A stretch of DNA of 64,000 nucleotides from NCBI GenBank assembly GCA_016713135.1, contig JADJPR010000020.1:372001-436000 (forward strand). Reading direction: 5' to 3'. This DNA is from Rhodanobacteraceae bacterium. Its GTDB lineage: Bacteria; Pseudomonadota; Gammaproteobacteria; Xanthomonadales; SZUA-5. Shown piece after piece: positions 41,156 to 52,764 of the stretch. The position numbers were made by a program, and so were the translations under genes. The notes beneath the pieces are model-generated. The model searched no databases. It worked only from the letters and a program-made list of their open reading frames with translations, and had not been told where the DNA came from. The number at the start of each line of letters is the position of its first letter. The first letter of the stretch is position 1.

Positions 41156-44100
41156 CTATTCAACCTCGGTCTCGAAGCCCTCGCCGAACACGCCGGTGGG
41201 GTCGACATCGGTGGCGCTGTTGTTACCCGGCACCGGGTCCGGCGCATTCGCCGGCGGTGTCACCGTCGCCGTGTTGCTCACCACCTGCTCCGGACTCGCT
41301 TGCGCCGTCACCGTCAGCGTGAAGCTCAGCGAACTCCCCGCGTTCAGGCTCACCAGCGCGTCCACCGTGCCCGTCCCCGACGCCGGACAGCTCGCGCCGG
41401 TGCCCGCGCTGCAGGTCCATGAGGCATTCCCCAGTTGCGGCGGCAGGATGTCGCTCACCCGCGCATTCGCCACATTCTGCGGTCCCAGGTTCTGCACCAG
41501 CAGCACATACGCGCTCGGCACCCCGCCCGGGACCAGCCGCAGCCCGTTGAACTTGCTGATCACCAGGTCCGCCCCCTCCACTGTGATCGTGTGGCTCTCG
41601 CTGTCCGTGCTCGCGTTGAAGTTCGCGTCGCCGGCATAGCGCGCTTCCAGTGTCGCCGCGCCCAGTGCCTTGGGATTCAACTGGCAGCTCAGGTTCGGCA
41701 GGCTGAAACCGCAGCTCGCGATGCCATCGGTCACCAGCACCTCGCCGGTCGGCGTACCGCCACCCGGCGGCACCACCCCAGCGACACCGTCACCAGCACC
41801 GGCTCGCCCACCAGCGACGGATCCGGAGTGTCGGAGACGATCTGGATCGCCGTATCCGCGCGCGACACCGGGTAGGCCTGCGCCGACGACTGGCTCGGCA
41901 GCAGCGAGCCTGATCCCAGGTAGTAGGCGCGCACCGCGGTGGTCAGCGCAGACGTCGGCGTCAGGCTGCAACTGGTGGCCAGGGACAGATCGATGGTGCA
42001 GCTCGTCCCATCGCTCAGCTGGCGGACCTCCACGGTGCCGAAAGACACCGGTGATCCGCGCAGCGGTGTCGCCGTCACCAACACGCTGACCGTGTACGGC
42101 TGGCCCACCACCACCCCGCCCGGCGGCGCGATGCCCGTGATCGTCGTCGTCGTCGGGAAGGTCGACGCGATGTAGCTGAAGTCGTCCGCCGGCGTGTCGG
42201 CGCTGGTGCCACCGACCGTGGTCGCGCGCACCCGCACCGTCCCGCTGCCGGCTGGACTGGTCGCGGTGCAGATCGTGGGCGTGCAGCTCACGCCAGTCGC
42301 CGGGATCAAGCCGAAGTCGATGCTGGTCCCGCCCACAAGGAAATCGCTGCCAGTGATCGTCACCACAGTCCCGCCGGTGTCCGGCCCGCTGGTCGGGCTG
42401 ATCGAAGCGATCGACGGGACGCCCGCGAAGATCAGTGAAGTGTCCGTGCCGTCGCTGTCGGCGAAGGGCCGCGGCGGCGGCGCTTCCGGCGCGTAGCTCG
42501 CCGTGATCGTGCGCGGTCCCAGCGGCAACACCGCGTTCAGGTTGCAACTGCCGGTCGACTGGCCCGGCCCGACCACCGACAGCGTCGCCATGCAGCTCTC
42601 GGTGAGACCATCGTTGACGTTCACATCCCCGAGGATCGAGAACGGCGCGCTCGACGTCACCGTCACCGATGCGGCATAGCTCGACCCAAGCACTGCATCC
42701 GGCGCCGTGACCACGGTCGTCGTCGCGTAGAAGCTCGCCTCCGAACTCTTGCCGAAGCCGTCGGTCACCACGCCCACGACCACATCGTCCGGGGCCACGG
42801 TCACGCCGCCCGGGAAGGCGAAACTCGCCGGGCAAGTCACCGCCGGCTGCGCGCAGGTGGTGGTACCCAGCCACACCCCCGGCTCGTCCTCGACCGCCTT
42901 GTAGAAATCCACCCGCGCCGGGTAGTTGCCGCCGATGTCCGGCGTATCCAGGAGCACGTCGATCACCGCCGAGGTACCGCCGGGCGCGGTGTAGCTCGTG
43001 AATTCCGGGAAGTTCAGCAAACCGTTCGGGCCGGTGTCGACATCGCCCACATCATTGGCCGTGCGACCATCCCCGCCGAGGTCGATGCCGAGGCCGCCAT
43101 TGAGATAGATGTCGTTGCGCAGGAAAGTGGCGCGCGCGATGCCGGCGAATCCAGTGGCGCGGATGCCATCGCCAACATTGAACGCGATGCGATTGCCCTC
43201 GCCGGCGGAGAATCCGCCGATGGCCAGCAAGCCATCGGACATTTGCGCAATGTCGATGCCATCACCACCGTTTCCGAGCGGCGTACCGTCGATCGCCGGG
43301 CCGATGAAATTGCCGAGCACCTGGGCACCATCAAAACACGCACCGGAGATCGCACTGCAATCGAAGCGGATGGCGTCATCCGTGTTGCCGCTGACCAGGT
43401 TGCGCTGGTCCGGCTGGTTGCCGCCGATGACAATGCCTGGCAGTGCGGATGTGGTCTGCGCCAGGATGCCGATCTGGTTCGGGCGCGTGGCAAGGCCGTT
43501 CGGCGCGGTGCCGATCAGGTTCCCCTGCACCAGGACACCGCTGCCGGGGCTGATCGCGATGAACTGGACGCCAGTGACGTTGCCCCCGATAACATTCATG
43601 TCTGGCGCGAGGCCACCGCCGATTTGCGGGTGCCCTCCGGCCACCGCGACGCCGAGCCCCTGGATGGGCGCGGCCACACTGCCGTCGGCCCGCAAGCCAA
43701 TGAAATTGCCGCCGATGATCTGGTTGGAATCCAGCGGTCCCTGAACACTGATTGCGGTGTTCCAGCGATACAACGACAGGCCATGGATACCCACCAGCGA
43801 CAGTGAGGGCGCATTGACGAGCAAACCATCGCCACCAGCCACCGCGCCATCCAGTTCGATCATCACGATTGCGTTGTTGCCCAGGCCCAGGCTCATCGGG
43901 TGGCTGTTGGGCACGGCACCCGACTGCGAGTAGCCATCGATCAGCACTGGCCCGGTGATCGCCGGCAAGGAACTGCCCGGCACGATGACGCAACTGCCGC
44001 CGGGCCCGGTGCACTGCAGCGCCGGGATCGCAAACTCGATGACGTCCGGATCGGGCATCAGGTTGGCGGCGGCGATTGCCTCGCGCAACGTGCATTCGGA

Positions 44101-47100
44101 AACATCGCAATTGCCATCACCCGGATCCGCCGTGCTGTTGACTACGAGCGAAATCGGGCCGCCGGGAACCAGCGTTGCGGCAAACGCCGAATAGCTGACC
44201 GTGTAGCCGGGGTAAGGAATATTGCTGGTCGCGAAGGTCCCGTTGATGCCGATATCGCCCATGAGCACGTCCAGCGTTTGCGGCGCCGTCAGCGTGTACC
44301 CGACATCGATCACGTCGAGGGTGCCGTCCAGGTTGACCGTGCCGCTCGCGAAGACGAAATCGGAACTCGATCCGGGGACCAACCCGCCGACTTCGATCTG
44401 CAGCGTGCCCCCGGGTCCCTGGGTGTAGGCGCCGAGAATGTCGAGCTGACCGGGCGATGTTCCCGGCCGCACCTCGCCTCCCACATTGTTCACGTCGCCG
44501 TCGATCAGACCGGTTCCGCGCAAGACACCGCCATTGAGCGTCAGGATGCCGGTCTCCAAGGTGCCCGGCGCGATCACCTCGACGGTGCCCGCGTTGAGGT
44601 CGATGGCGGACGCGGTAAAGCTGTCGTTCTCCACCCGCAGCGTGCCGCCATTGACCTGCAAGGGACTGGTGAGCTGGAAATCGGCGGCGGAGCCGATGTT
44701 CCGCAGCAGCCCGGCGACGTCCATTTCGGCCATGCAGGGTGCGATGTCGCAACCGAAGAATGCGGTGGTCTTGAAGGTGGCGGTCACCAGCATTCCGGTC
44801 GCGCCGATCGCGATCCGCGCGGACTGGTTCTGCGGTACCCGGATCGCGCCGCTGTGCCAGGTCGCCGCACCGTCTATCTGCAGGGTGCGCGAATCGAGGA
44901 CATGCGCCGGGAAGTTGATTCCCAGCGTCGCGCCGGCCTCGATCACGAGCGGACCCGGGCTCGCGCCGCTGCCGACGACGGCGCCGCCGTCCCAGATCAT
45001 GGCGTTGGAGACACGTACCTCGTCGTTGCCGCTCAGGGCACCCTGATCGATGGAAAGCAGCGGCAAGGCGACGGCACCCGGCGTGTCCAGCGCCACTGTC
45101 GCGCTTTCACCGATCTCGAGTCCGCCGGGCGCGAATCCACCATTGACGGTCAATTGTGCCCCGCTCGCCGCCCATGCGCCCGGCGCCGTTCACGGTGCTG
45201 TCGGCGCCGAGGATGCGGACCGCGGCGCCGCCCTGGGCCGTGAGCATCGCGTCGGCGGAGATCACATAGTTGCCGGAATCGCTGCCATCGCCGCGCAATT
45301 GCAACTCACCGTCCACCAGGTCGGCCAGTCCGTCGTTGTCGAAGCCGACATCGAACACCCCGACAGCGTCGTCGACAACCGTCAGGGTTCCGCGGTTGAC
45401 CGCGCGCGGCGACAGGGTGAAGTCGGTGGTGAGCACGCGCGCGCCAGGGCCGCTCAGCGTGAGCGATCCGTCTGACTCGTTCTCGAACCGCCCACCGTTG
45501 TTGATTGCGAACGGGTTCTCTCCGGTCCAGTCGATGCTGCCGTGATTGATGAAGCGTCGGCCGTCGAGGACACGGGGGGCACCCGGCCCACGCGGCGCCG
45601 GCAACGTTCCGGTGGCGCCGTTGGCCAACGTGATGGTCTGCGCACTGCTGCCACGAATGATGCCGTGGCCCCAGGCCAGGGTACCGCTGACCGCGATGGC
45701 GCTGGTGCCTTCCAGGATCGCCGCTTCATCGATCATCAGCAGGGATCCGAGACTGGTCGCGAGCCCGCAGTTCAGCACCAGCCGAGCATGCCGGATCGCC
45801 AGGTTGGCGCCGGCACCGATGCACGCGTCGACGGTGTTCTCGCTGACCGCGGGGCCGGCGTCGCCAAACACCACCGTTCCGGCGCCGCCGAGGGTGGCGA
45901 TCGAACCAAAGCTGCGATTGCTGGCGACGAACTGCAGCACGCCACCCGCGTCAGCAGTGTAGCTGCCATCCAGCGATGCGGCCGAGGTCGCCGCGACGAT
46001 GAAGTCGCCGCCGGTGACGGTAATCGACCCCGGACCACCGTACTGCACGGTCTGGCCGATACCGGAGGAGCCCAGGCCGAGTTTCACGATGGCGCCGAAG
46101 TTACGCAGTTCGGCGGTGCCGGAGCCGCTGCCGAAGAAGCTCTCGAAGGCGCCGGCTGGATTGCTGTTGAGCGTACCCGCCGGTCCGATCTGGAAGATGG
46201 CGGCATTCGCCAGTTCGATCAGGCCGGTGCTCCAGTTGGCCACCCCATCGAGCACGAAGCGGCGCCCGTCCACCGTGTGCTGCCCGCCATTGAGGGTGGC
46301 GATCGAACCTGGACTGAGGGTGACGACCTCGCTGCCGCTACCCTGGAAGCGTCCGCCAGTCCACACCAGCGTATTGCTGATCGTCAGGTTGGACGGCCCT
46401 TGCACGATGCCTCCGGTCAGCTGCAGTTCCTGCACGGCGACCGGGACGTTCAAGTTGACCACCCCGCTGGTGATGATCGCAGTGTCGCTGGCGCCCGGGG
46501 TCCCTGACGGACCTGGCCCCGGGCCGACACCGCCAGCGCAGTTGTTCCATTTCGCCGGGTTGTCCCAGTTGTCCGGACCGAGCCCGGCCGGATTCCATTC
46601 GCAGCCGCCACCAGCCGCCGTGGCCAGGCGCACCCGCGTGGTTTCGTTGAACAGCGAGAACCCGAAGCCGCTGTAGGGGTTGGCGCCGGCAACCGGTGCA
46701 CCAATGCGATTGGCGAACACCAGCAGGTCGAAGACCTCTGGACCGGAGGGTGTGAAACCAAGGTCGACGACGTCGAGCGTGCCGCTCAGGCTCGCCTGGC
46801 CGGCGACGGTGAGGCGGTCGTAGGTGGGCGTGCCGAGCGGCGCGGCTACGGACTGGCTGCCGCGGCTGATGACGGGCGGCGCCGACCCGGCGATGCCCAT
46901 CTCGTACAGGGTGCTGGCGCTGTCGCTCAGGTCCCCGAGGATGGTCAGGTTGCCAGGACCAAAGCTCGCCGGAGTCACCGTCACGGCGTCGAGTTCGACA
47001 TCCGCCTGGACGCTGCCGAGCCCGCTCAGGACGCCGCCAGCGAGGATCAGGCTGCTGCCGTCGCGACGCAGGACAGCTCCGGGCAAGACATCGACCAGGG

Positions 47101-49261
47101 AACCGGCGAGGGCATTGAAGTTGGCGTCGAGCAGCAGTGTCCCGCCGGCGACGATCAACGCGCCGGCATTGTCGAAGCCGATGTCGCTTGCCACGGATGC
47201 CGGCGGTCCGGCGGGCGCCGGGGCGGACTGGACCGAACCCGTCGCCTGGTTGATCAGCGATCCGCAATCGCCGACGCCCGCGCACACGATGCTGCCGCTC
47301 GCAGCCGGGGTTCCGCCGAGGTTGACTGCGCCGTTGTTACGGATCTCCGCCAGACCCCCGAGGCGCAGGCTGGCGGCGTCGATGAGCAGCCCGCCGTCGT
47401 TGTAGAGGGTACGGCTGTAAAGGGTGGACGCATCGCCGGGATCCGGCCCGACCTGGACCACGGCAGAATAGGCAATGGTCACCGACTCGCTCAGGCTGGC
47501 GCCCTCGATCAGGCCGCGCCAGTGGGTCTGGCCGGTCAAGGTGATCGCCGCGGGACCGTAGAGCGTGGCGAATGGATCGATGATCAACGGGCCGAAGGAA
47601 CGCGAGGCACCGTCCACGCGCACCGTTCCGCCCAGCTGCAACGAGGTGAGTCCTTGCGGCTCGAGGAGGGCCGAGGCCTGGAGCACCCGTTCGGTATCCG
47701 GGCGCGGGTTGAACCAGAGGGTGCAACTCCCGGCATACCGCCAGGTACCCGTGTCATTGCCGGGCGCGCCGATGGCGCCGCAGCCCTGCAGCAGATTGAC
47801 CAGGCCCGCATTGTTGAACGCGGTCAGTTCGCTGCCGATGGCGATGATGCCTTGCTGGTCGTTCAGGGTCAGGGTGGCAGCCGGGCCATTGATGACGCTG
47901 CCACAATCCTGCGTCAGGCAATCGATGCGCAGGTTGTCCCCGCTGTTGTTGTCGATCGTGAAGCTGGCCTGGTTGTCGATGTTTGCAGTGTCCAGCCAGA
48001 GGGCCGTCGGGCTGGTGGCCACTGCCGCCAGCGTGAGGCTGCCCAGGTTGATCAGATCGATCGAGCGCAGATAGGCCTCGGGCCTGGGATCTCCGAGGTT
48101 GATGGCGCCGATTGAGGTGGCCGCCAGGGTCAGCGACGATCCACCGCCGGTCCCGATGATTTCGCCACCGTCCCAGGCGAAACTGTTGCTGACCTCCAGA
48201 TCGCTCGGCGAGCTAAGGATCCCCGGATCGCTGACCCGCAACGCGGGCAGGATGAGCGGGCTGGCTGCCGTATCCAGGAACAGGGTGCCCTCCACCACTT
48301 CAGTCAACCCGGTCAAGGCGTAGCCGCCGGTGACGTCGAGTTGACCTTCGCCGAACTTGTGCAGTGTGCCGCTCCCGGCCACCGCCGTGACGCCCGTCAG
48401 TTCGCGCGTGACACCGACCGGCATGCCGAACTCGATGCGCGCACCAACCGCCACCTGGTAGGTACCGAAGTCGCCGCCGGGGCCCATCACCTGGAGCGTC
48501 CCCCCGTCGACCTGGACCAGGTTTCCGTTGTCGAACTGCACCACCGGGGCGAAACTCGCGAAGCCGCCGCCTTGCTTCTCGATTCGCGCACCTGGCGCGG
48601 AGCTGTTGTGCAGCCGGGCTGAAGGGCTGCCGTCGCTGGTCAGCACCAGCAGCGTTGCGGGAATTCCCTCGATACCCTGGCTGCCGCCGTCCGCATCCAT
48701 CAGCAGCACACCCTGGTTGTCGATCTCGGCGTCTTCACCGAGCAGGATGTGTCCGCCCGCCCAAGTAGTGTTGCCCAGATTGACCATCCGGCGCTTCGCC
48801 AGTGTGTGCAAGCCGCCGGAGAAATCGTTGATGGAAGCCGCACCAAGCACCAGCTGGGTGGCGCTGCTGCCGCCATCGATCGTGCCGCCGGTCCAGATCA
48901 GGCGATCAGTGACATTGAGGTCGACATCGCCGAAAACCCGCCCGGCAGTCAGCGTGAGTCGGTCAACGGTGCGCGGGCTGGCGCCGAGGTCGATGTCCGC
49001 CAGCGGGGCGATGTTGCCGATGACCGCGTGATCGGCCGGCCCCGGCGTGCCCGAGGGTGTGCCGTTGCCAAGCGTGCAATCGTTCCAGTTGGAGGGGTTG
49101 TCCCACTGCCCCGGGCCGTTCTGGTTCCAGGTGCAGGTTTCCTGGGCCCATGCGGGTTGCGCGCCAGCCAGGGCCAACAGGGCGAGCAGCACGATCCACG
49201 TCCGCGTGGCGATTCGCGCCGCCTTGGCGAAGGTCGCCGAGCTGTACCGGAATTCCAGCAT
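41156..49261 (-). pseudogene. Giant secreted beta-helix adhesin-like protein, broken by two single-base indels
   Basis: About 2,701 codons. Residues 1-40 are a signal peptide ending QPAWAQ. Two related W-x-x-P cysteine modules (TCTWNQNGPGQWDNPSNWND near residue 45; CEWNPAGLGPDNWDNPAKWN near 887) each head a long stretch of beta-helix-like repeats (NNGSG, GGTLQV, DVVDLGF). A CSLREA region follows near 1710 (DVSECTLREAIAAANL), then a parallel beta-helix, a TIG/IPT domain near 2280 (SPTSGPDTGGTVVTITGSDF), and a DUF11 domain near 2560. The C-terminus is GVFGEGFETEVE. One extra C in the CCC at 45179-45181 and one missing C in the C-run at 41776-41779 shift the frame and cancel each other in length. 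Correcting them joins three ORFs. The signal, not the anchor, is clear. Confidence 0.82.
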
Positions 49262-49369
49262 GCACTTTCCCCTCGATGCGACGACCGCGCCCGCATTGTC
49301 ACGCCAGCCGCTGCACTATGCCAGCGGGCGGCAGCATGCGGCGTGCTGATTTCCCACAGCCCCAACGCA

Positions 49370-49397
49370 TGAAGGCCGGCGCAAGGGCCGGCCTTCA
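49370..49397. terminator. Hairpin downstream of prc, upstream of the adhesin
   Basis: TGAAGGCCGGC, six bases, GCCGGCCTTCA: an 11-bp stem. It lies 29 bases past the prc stop on the minus strand and about 110 bases upstream of the adhesin start. No T-run. It probably ends prc transcription. Confidence 0.5.
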
Positions 49398-49425
49398 CAC
49401 ATTCTCTGCAATCGACACCAACCGA

Positions 49426-51579
49426 TCAGGTGCCCGGCGGCAACCCCAGCCCCTGGCGCGCTGGCTTCGGCGCCAGTTCGGCGATCCGCGGGTTCTCCCG
49501 CATCAGTTCGATCGCATCGGCCAGCACATGCGCGCCCTCGGTCAGCAGGACATCAGGCTTGTCTTCCTTCTCATCCTCGACATCCGCCGCGCCACGCTCA
49601 CCCGGGTTGAGCCCATCGTCCAGCGCCGCGGCGACCTTGTCGTCGTTCTCGCCGCGCGCCTTGGCGCGTGCCGCGATGCGCGCCTCGTCCGCCTTGCGCT
49701 CGGCCTCGCGCTTGGCGTAGTTCAGCGAGATCGACTTGCGATCGCGCGACTCCCGGTACTGCTCGATGTCTTCGAGCAGGAAGGCGAACTCCGGATCCTT
49801 GGCGATGCGCGCCTCATGCCGGCTGGTGAGCATCGGCACCAGACGCCCGAAATCGCCGACCGGCGCATAGCTGGCGGCGGCAATCTTGGTCCACGGCAGC
49901 GCGTTGTCGTAGGTCGATTCGCCGTAATCGGAGGCATCCAGCGTGACCGGAAAGTCGAGGTCAGGCACCACGCCCTTGTGCTGGGTGGAGCCGCCGTCGA
50001 CGCGGAAGAACTGCGCCATCGTCAGCTTGAGCTGGCCGAGTTCCGGCGCGCTCTTGTTGGCGATGTAATCGAGGTCGACCAGTTGCTGCACCGTGCCCTT
50101 GCCGAAGGTCGGCTCGCCGATGATGATCCCGCGGCCGTAGTCCTGGATCGCCGCGGCGAAGATCTCCGAGGCCGAGGCCGAGGCGCGGTTGACCATCACC
50201 GCCAACGGGCCGTCGTAGACCACGCCACGCGCAGTGTCCGCTTCCACCTGGACGCGGCCGCGGCCGTCGCGCACCTGCACCACCGGTCCCTGGTCGATGA
50301 ACAATCCGGTCAGTTCGGTGGCCTCGGTCAGCGAGCCGCCGCCGTTGTTGCGCAGATCGATCAGGACGCCGTCCATCTTTTCCTGCGCAAGTTCGCCGAG
50401 CAGCTTGCGTACATCGCGGGTGGAGCTGCGGTAATCGCTGTCGCCGCGCGCGCGCGCGGCAAAGTCGAGGTAGAAGGCGGGCAACTCGATCACGCCGATC
50501 TTGCGCGAATGCTCGCCGCCGGTCTCGATCACGCGCTTTTGCGCCGCCTGCTCTTCCAGCTTGACCTTGTCGCGCACGATCTCGACCATCTGGGTGTTAC
50601 CACCCACGCTGGACTCGGCCGCCAGCACCTCGAGCTTGACGAGCGTGTCCTTCGGCCCGCGGACCAAATCGACCACGTCCTCCAGGCGCCAGCCGACCAC
50701 ATCGGTGAGCTGGGCATCCTTGGCCTGGCCGACGGCGACGATGCGGTCGCCCGCCTTGACCTTGCCGCCGAGCGCCGCCGGGCCGCCCTCGACCACCGAG
50801 CGGATCACCACGAACTCGCCCTCGCGCTGGAGCACCGCGCCGATGCCCTCCAGCGACAGGCGCATCGATATCTGGAAGTTCTCCGAGGCACGCGGGCCGA
50901 GGTAGTTGGTGTGCGGCTCGATCGCCATCGCATAGGCGTTCAGGAAGGTCTGGAACACGTCCTGGCGGTCGAGCTGCTCGACCCGCACGAGGTAGTCCTT
51001 GTAGCGCTTGTCCAGGGTCTCCGCGATCTTCGCGTCCTCGCGCTTGGCCAGCTTCAGGCGCAGCCAGTCGTTCTTGATGCGCTGGCGCCAGTGCTCGTCG
51101 AGTTGCGCGCGGTCGCTCGCCCAGGCGGCGTCCTTGCGGTCGTAGACATAGTCCTCGTCGACGCTGAAATCGAAACCTTTCTCCAGCAGCGAGCGCGAGT
51201 AGTCGGTGCGCTCCTTCAGGCGCTGCAGATAAGTGCGATAGATCTCGAACACCGCGTCCAGTTGGCGCCGCTCGATCGCATCGTCCAGGGTGGTCGCGTA
51301 CTTGCGCTCGAAACCGTCGATATCGGCCTTGAGGAAGAACACCTTCTCGCTGTCGAGCGCTTCGAGGTAGCGCTTCAGGATCTCCTGCGACATCGCATCG
51401 TCCAGCGGCTGGCTGGCGTAGTGCAGGCGGGTCAGGTACTTGGAGACCCAGTCGGCAGCCTCGCCCTGCGAGGGCGTCGGCGTCAGGTCCGCCAGGCTGA
51501 CGGTCTTCGGCTTGGCCACGACCGGACCGCCCAGCAGCAGGGCCAGGGACAGGGCCAATGCGGTTTTCGACCAGCTCAT
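49426..51579 (-). CDS. prc: Tail-specific periplasmic protease Prc (CtpA/Tsp, S41)
   Basis: A 717-aa periplasmic serine protease that degrades proteins with non-polar C-termini and helps control peptidoglycan hydrolases. The start at 51579 (MSWSKTALALSLALLLGG) follows GGAGAGA and begins the signal peptide; the ORF extends 18 codons further without support. A PDZ domain lies around 230-320 (GVGAVLQREGEFVVIRS-like and KAGDRIVAVGQ). The catalytic Ser is in VNRASASASEIFAAAIQDYG and the Lys is in IIGEPTFGKGTVQQLVD. The C-terminal DUF3340-like region is present. It is 132 bases downstream of lipA on the same strand and may be read from the same transcript. Confidence 0.93.
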   Translation of the reverse strand: MSWSKTALALSLALLLGGPVVAKPKTVSLADLTPTPSQGEAADWVSKYLTRLHYASQPLDDAMSQEILKRYLEALDSEKVFFLKADIDGFERKYATTLDDAIERRQLDAVFEIYRTYLQRLKERTDYSRSLLEKGFDFSVDEDYVYDRKDAAWASDRAQLDEHWRQRIKNDWLRLKLAKREDAKIAETLDKRYKDYLVRVEQLDRQDVFQTFLNAYAMAIEPHTNYLGPRASENFQISMRLSLEGIGAVLQREGEFVVIRSVVEGGPAALGGKVKAGDRIVAVGQAKDAQLTDVVGWRLEDVVDLVRGPKDTLVKLEVLAAESSVGGNTQMVEIVRDKVKLEEQAAQKRVIETGGEHSRKIGVIELPAFYLDFAARARGDSDYRSSTRDVRKLLGELAQEKMDGVLIDLRNNGGGSLTEATELTGLFIDQGPVVQVRDGRGRVQVEADTARGVVYDGPLAVMVNRASASASEIFAAAIQDYGRGIIIGEPTFGKGTVQQLVDLDYIANKSAPELGQLKLTMAQFFRVDGGSTQHKGVVPDLDFPVTLDASDYGESTYDNALPWTKIAAASYAPVGDFGRLVPMLTSRHEARIAKDPEFAFLLEDIEQYRESRDRKSISLNYAKREAERKADEARIAARAKARGENDDKVAAALDDGLNPGERGAADVEDEKEDKPDVLLTEGAHVLADAIELMRENPRIAELAPKPARQGLGLPPGT

Positions 51580-51711
51580 CGATTCTCTCCAGTTGCTCTG
51601 GCTGCAAGAGTGCCGCCAGACGCCGGGCGGCACAAGTGACGGAAGTCGCTCCGTCTCACAGATTGGGGACGCGCCGGGGCGCCCGCAAGTTCCATCGTCG
51701 CATTCGCGCGG

Positions 51712-52698
51712 TCAGCTCGTGGTCACGCCGGCCTCGTGCGCCTGGCGGTCGGCGTGGTACGAGGAACGCACCAGCGGGCCGCTGGCCACGTGGCTGAAGC
51801 CCAGGCCATCGCCGAACTCGCGCAGCGCCTCGAACTCCTCCGGAGTCCAGTAGCGCACCACCGGGTGATGGTGCGCGGAGGGCTGCAGGTACTGGCCGAT
51901 GGTCACCATGTCCACGTCGTGGGCGCGCAGGTCGCGCAGCGCCTGGTGCACCTGGTCCAGTTCCTCGCCCAGGCCGAGCATGATGCCGCTCTTGGTCGGC
52001 ACCTCCGGGTGCTGCGCCTTGAAGCGCTTGAGCAGGGTCAGCGACCAGTCGTAGTCCGCGCCCGGGCGCACCTCGCGGTAACGCTCGCGCACGGTTTCCA
52101 GGTTGTGGTTGAAGACATCCGGCGGCGCCGCGGCGAAAGCCTCCAGCGCGCGCTCCATGCGGCCCTTGCCGCGGAAGTCCGGGGTCAGCACCTCGATCAC
52201 CAGTTCTGGATTGAGCGCGCGCGCCTCGCGGATGCAGTCGACGAAGTGCTGGGCGCCGCCATCGCGCAGGTCGTCGCGGTCCACCGAGGTGATCACGACA
52301 TACTTCAGGCGCATGTCGCGGATCGCGCGCGCCAGGTTGCCGGGCTCGTTGGCGTCCGGCGGCTTCGGCCGGCCGTGGGCCACGTCGCAGAAGGCGCAGC
52401 GTCGGGTGCACACCTCGCCCAGGATCATGAAGGTGGCGGTGCCCTTGCTGAAGCACTCGTGGATGTTCGGGCAGGAGGCTTCCTCGCACACCGTCACCAG
52501 CTGGCTGGCGCGCAGCATCGCCTTGAGCTTGTCCACCGAGTTGTTGTTCGGCAGGCGCACGCGGATCCAGCTCGGCTTGCGCAACAGCGGCCGATCGGCG
52601 TCGAAGGTGACCGGATTGCGCGCGATCTTGTTCTCGCCGACCTGCTTCTCGCCGACCACCAGGGCCGGAATCGTCTTGCTCACGGGGCTTGCCGACAT
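51712..52698 (-). CDS. lipA: Lipoyl synthase LipA
   Basis: A 328-aa radical SAM enzyme that inserts two sulfur atoms into octanoyl groups on lipoate-dependent proteins. The auxiliary cluster cysteines are Cys71, Cys76 and Cys82 (CEEASCPNIHEC). The radical SAM cluster is Cys97, Cys101 and Cys104 (CTRRCAFCDV). The conserved C-terminal RSSYHA is present. Length and start (MSASPVSKTIPALVVGEKQV at 52698) are standard. lipB lies 66 bases upstream on the same strand; together they make the lipoyl cofactor of pyruvate and 2-oxoglutarate dehydrogenases. Confidence 0.97.
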   Translation of the reverse strand: MSASPVSKTIPALVVGEKQVGENKIARNPVTFDADRPLLRKPSWIRVRLPNNNSVDKLKAMLRASQLVTVCEEASCPNIHECFSKGTATFMILGEVCTRRCAFCDVAHGRPKPPDANEPGNLARAIRDMRLKYVVITSVDRDDLRDGGAQHFVDCIREARALNPELVIEVLTPDFRGKGRMERALEAFAAAPPDVFNHNLETVRERYREVRPGADYDWSLTLLKRFKAQHPEVPTKSGIMLGLGEELDQVHQALRDLRAHDVDMVTIGQYLQPSAHHHPVVRYWTPEEFEALREFGDGLGFSHVASGPLVRSSYHADRQAHEAGVTTS

Positions 52699-52764
52699 GC
52701 GGATCTCGAAAGGGGTGCCAAGGCTGGCGCGGATCGTACACCCGCGCGGCTGAAGGGTCTGCGC

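Noticed and set aside
49057..51639. Plus-strand frame of 860 codons opposite prc
   Set aside because: Antisense frame of a GC-rich gene; prc has a signal peptide, PDZ domain and the Ser/Lys dyad.
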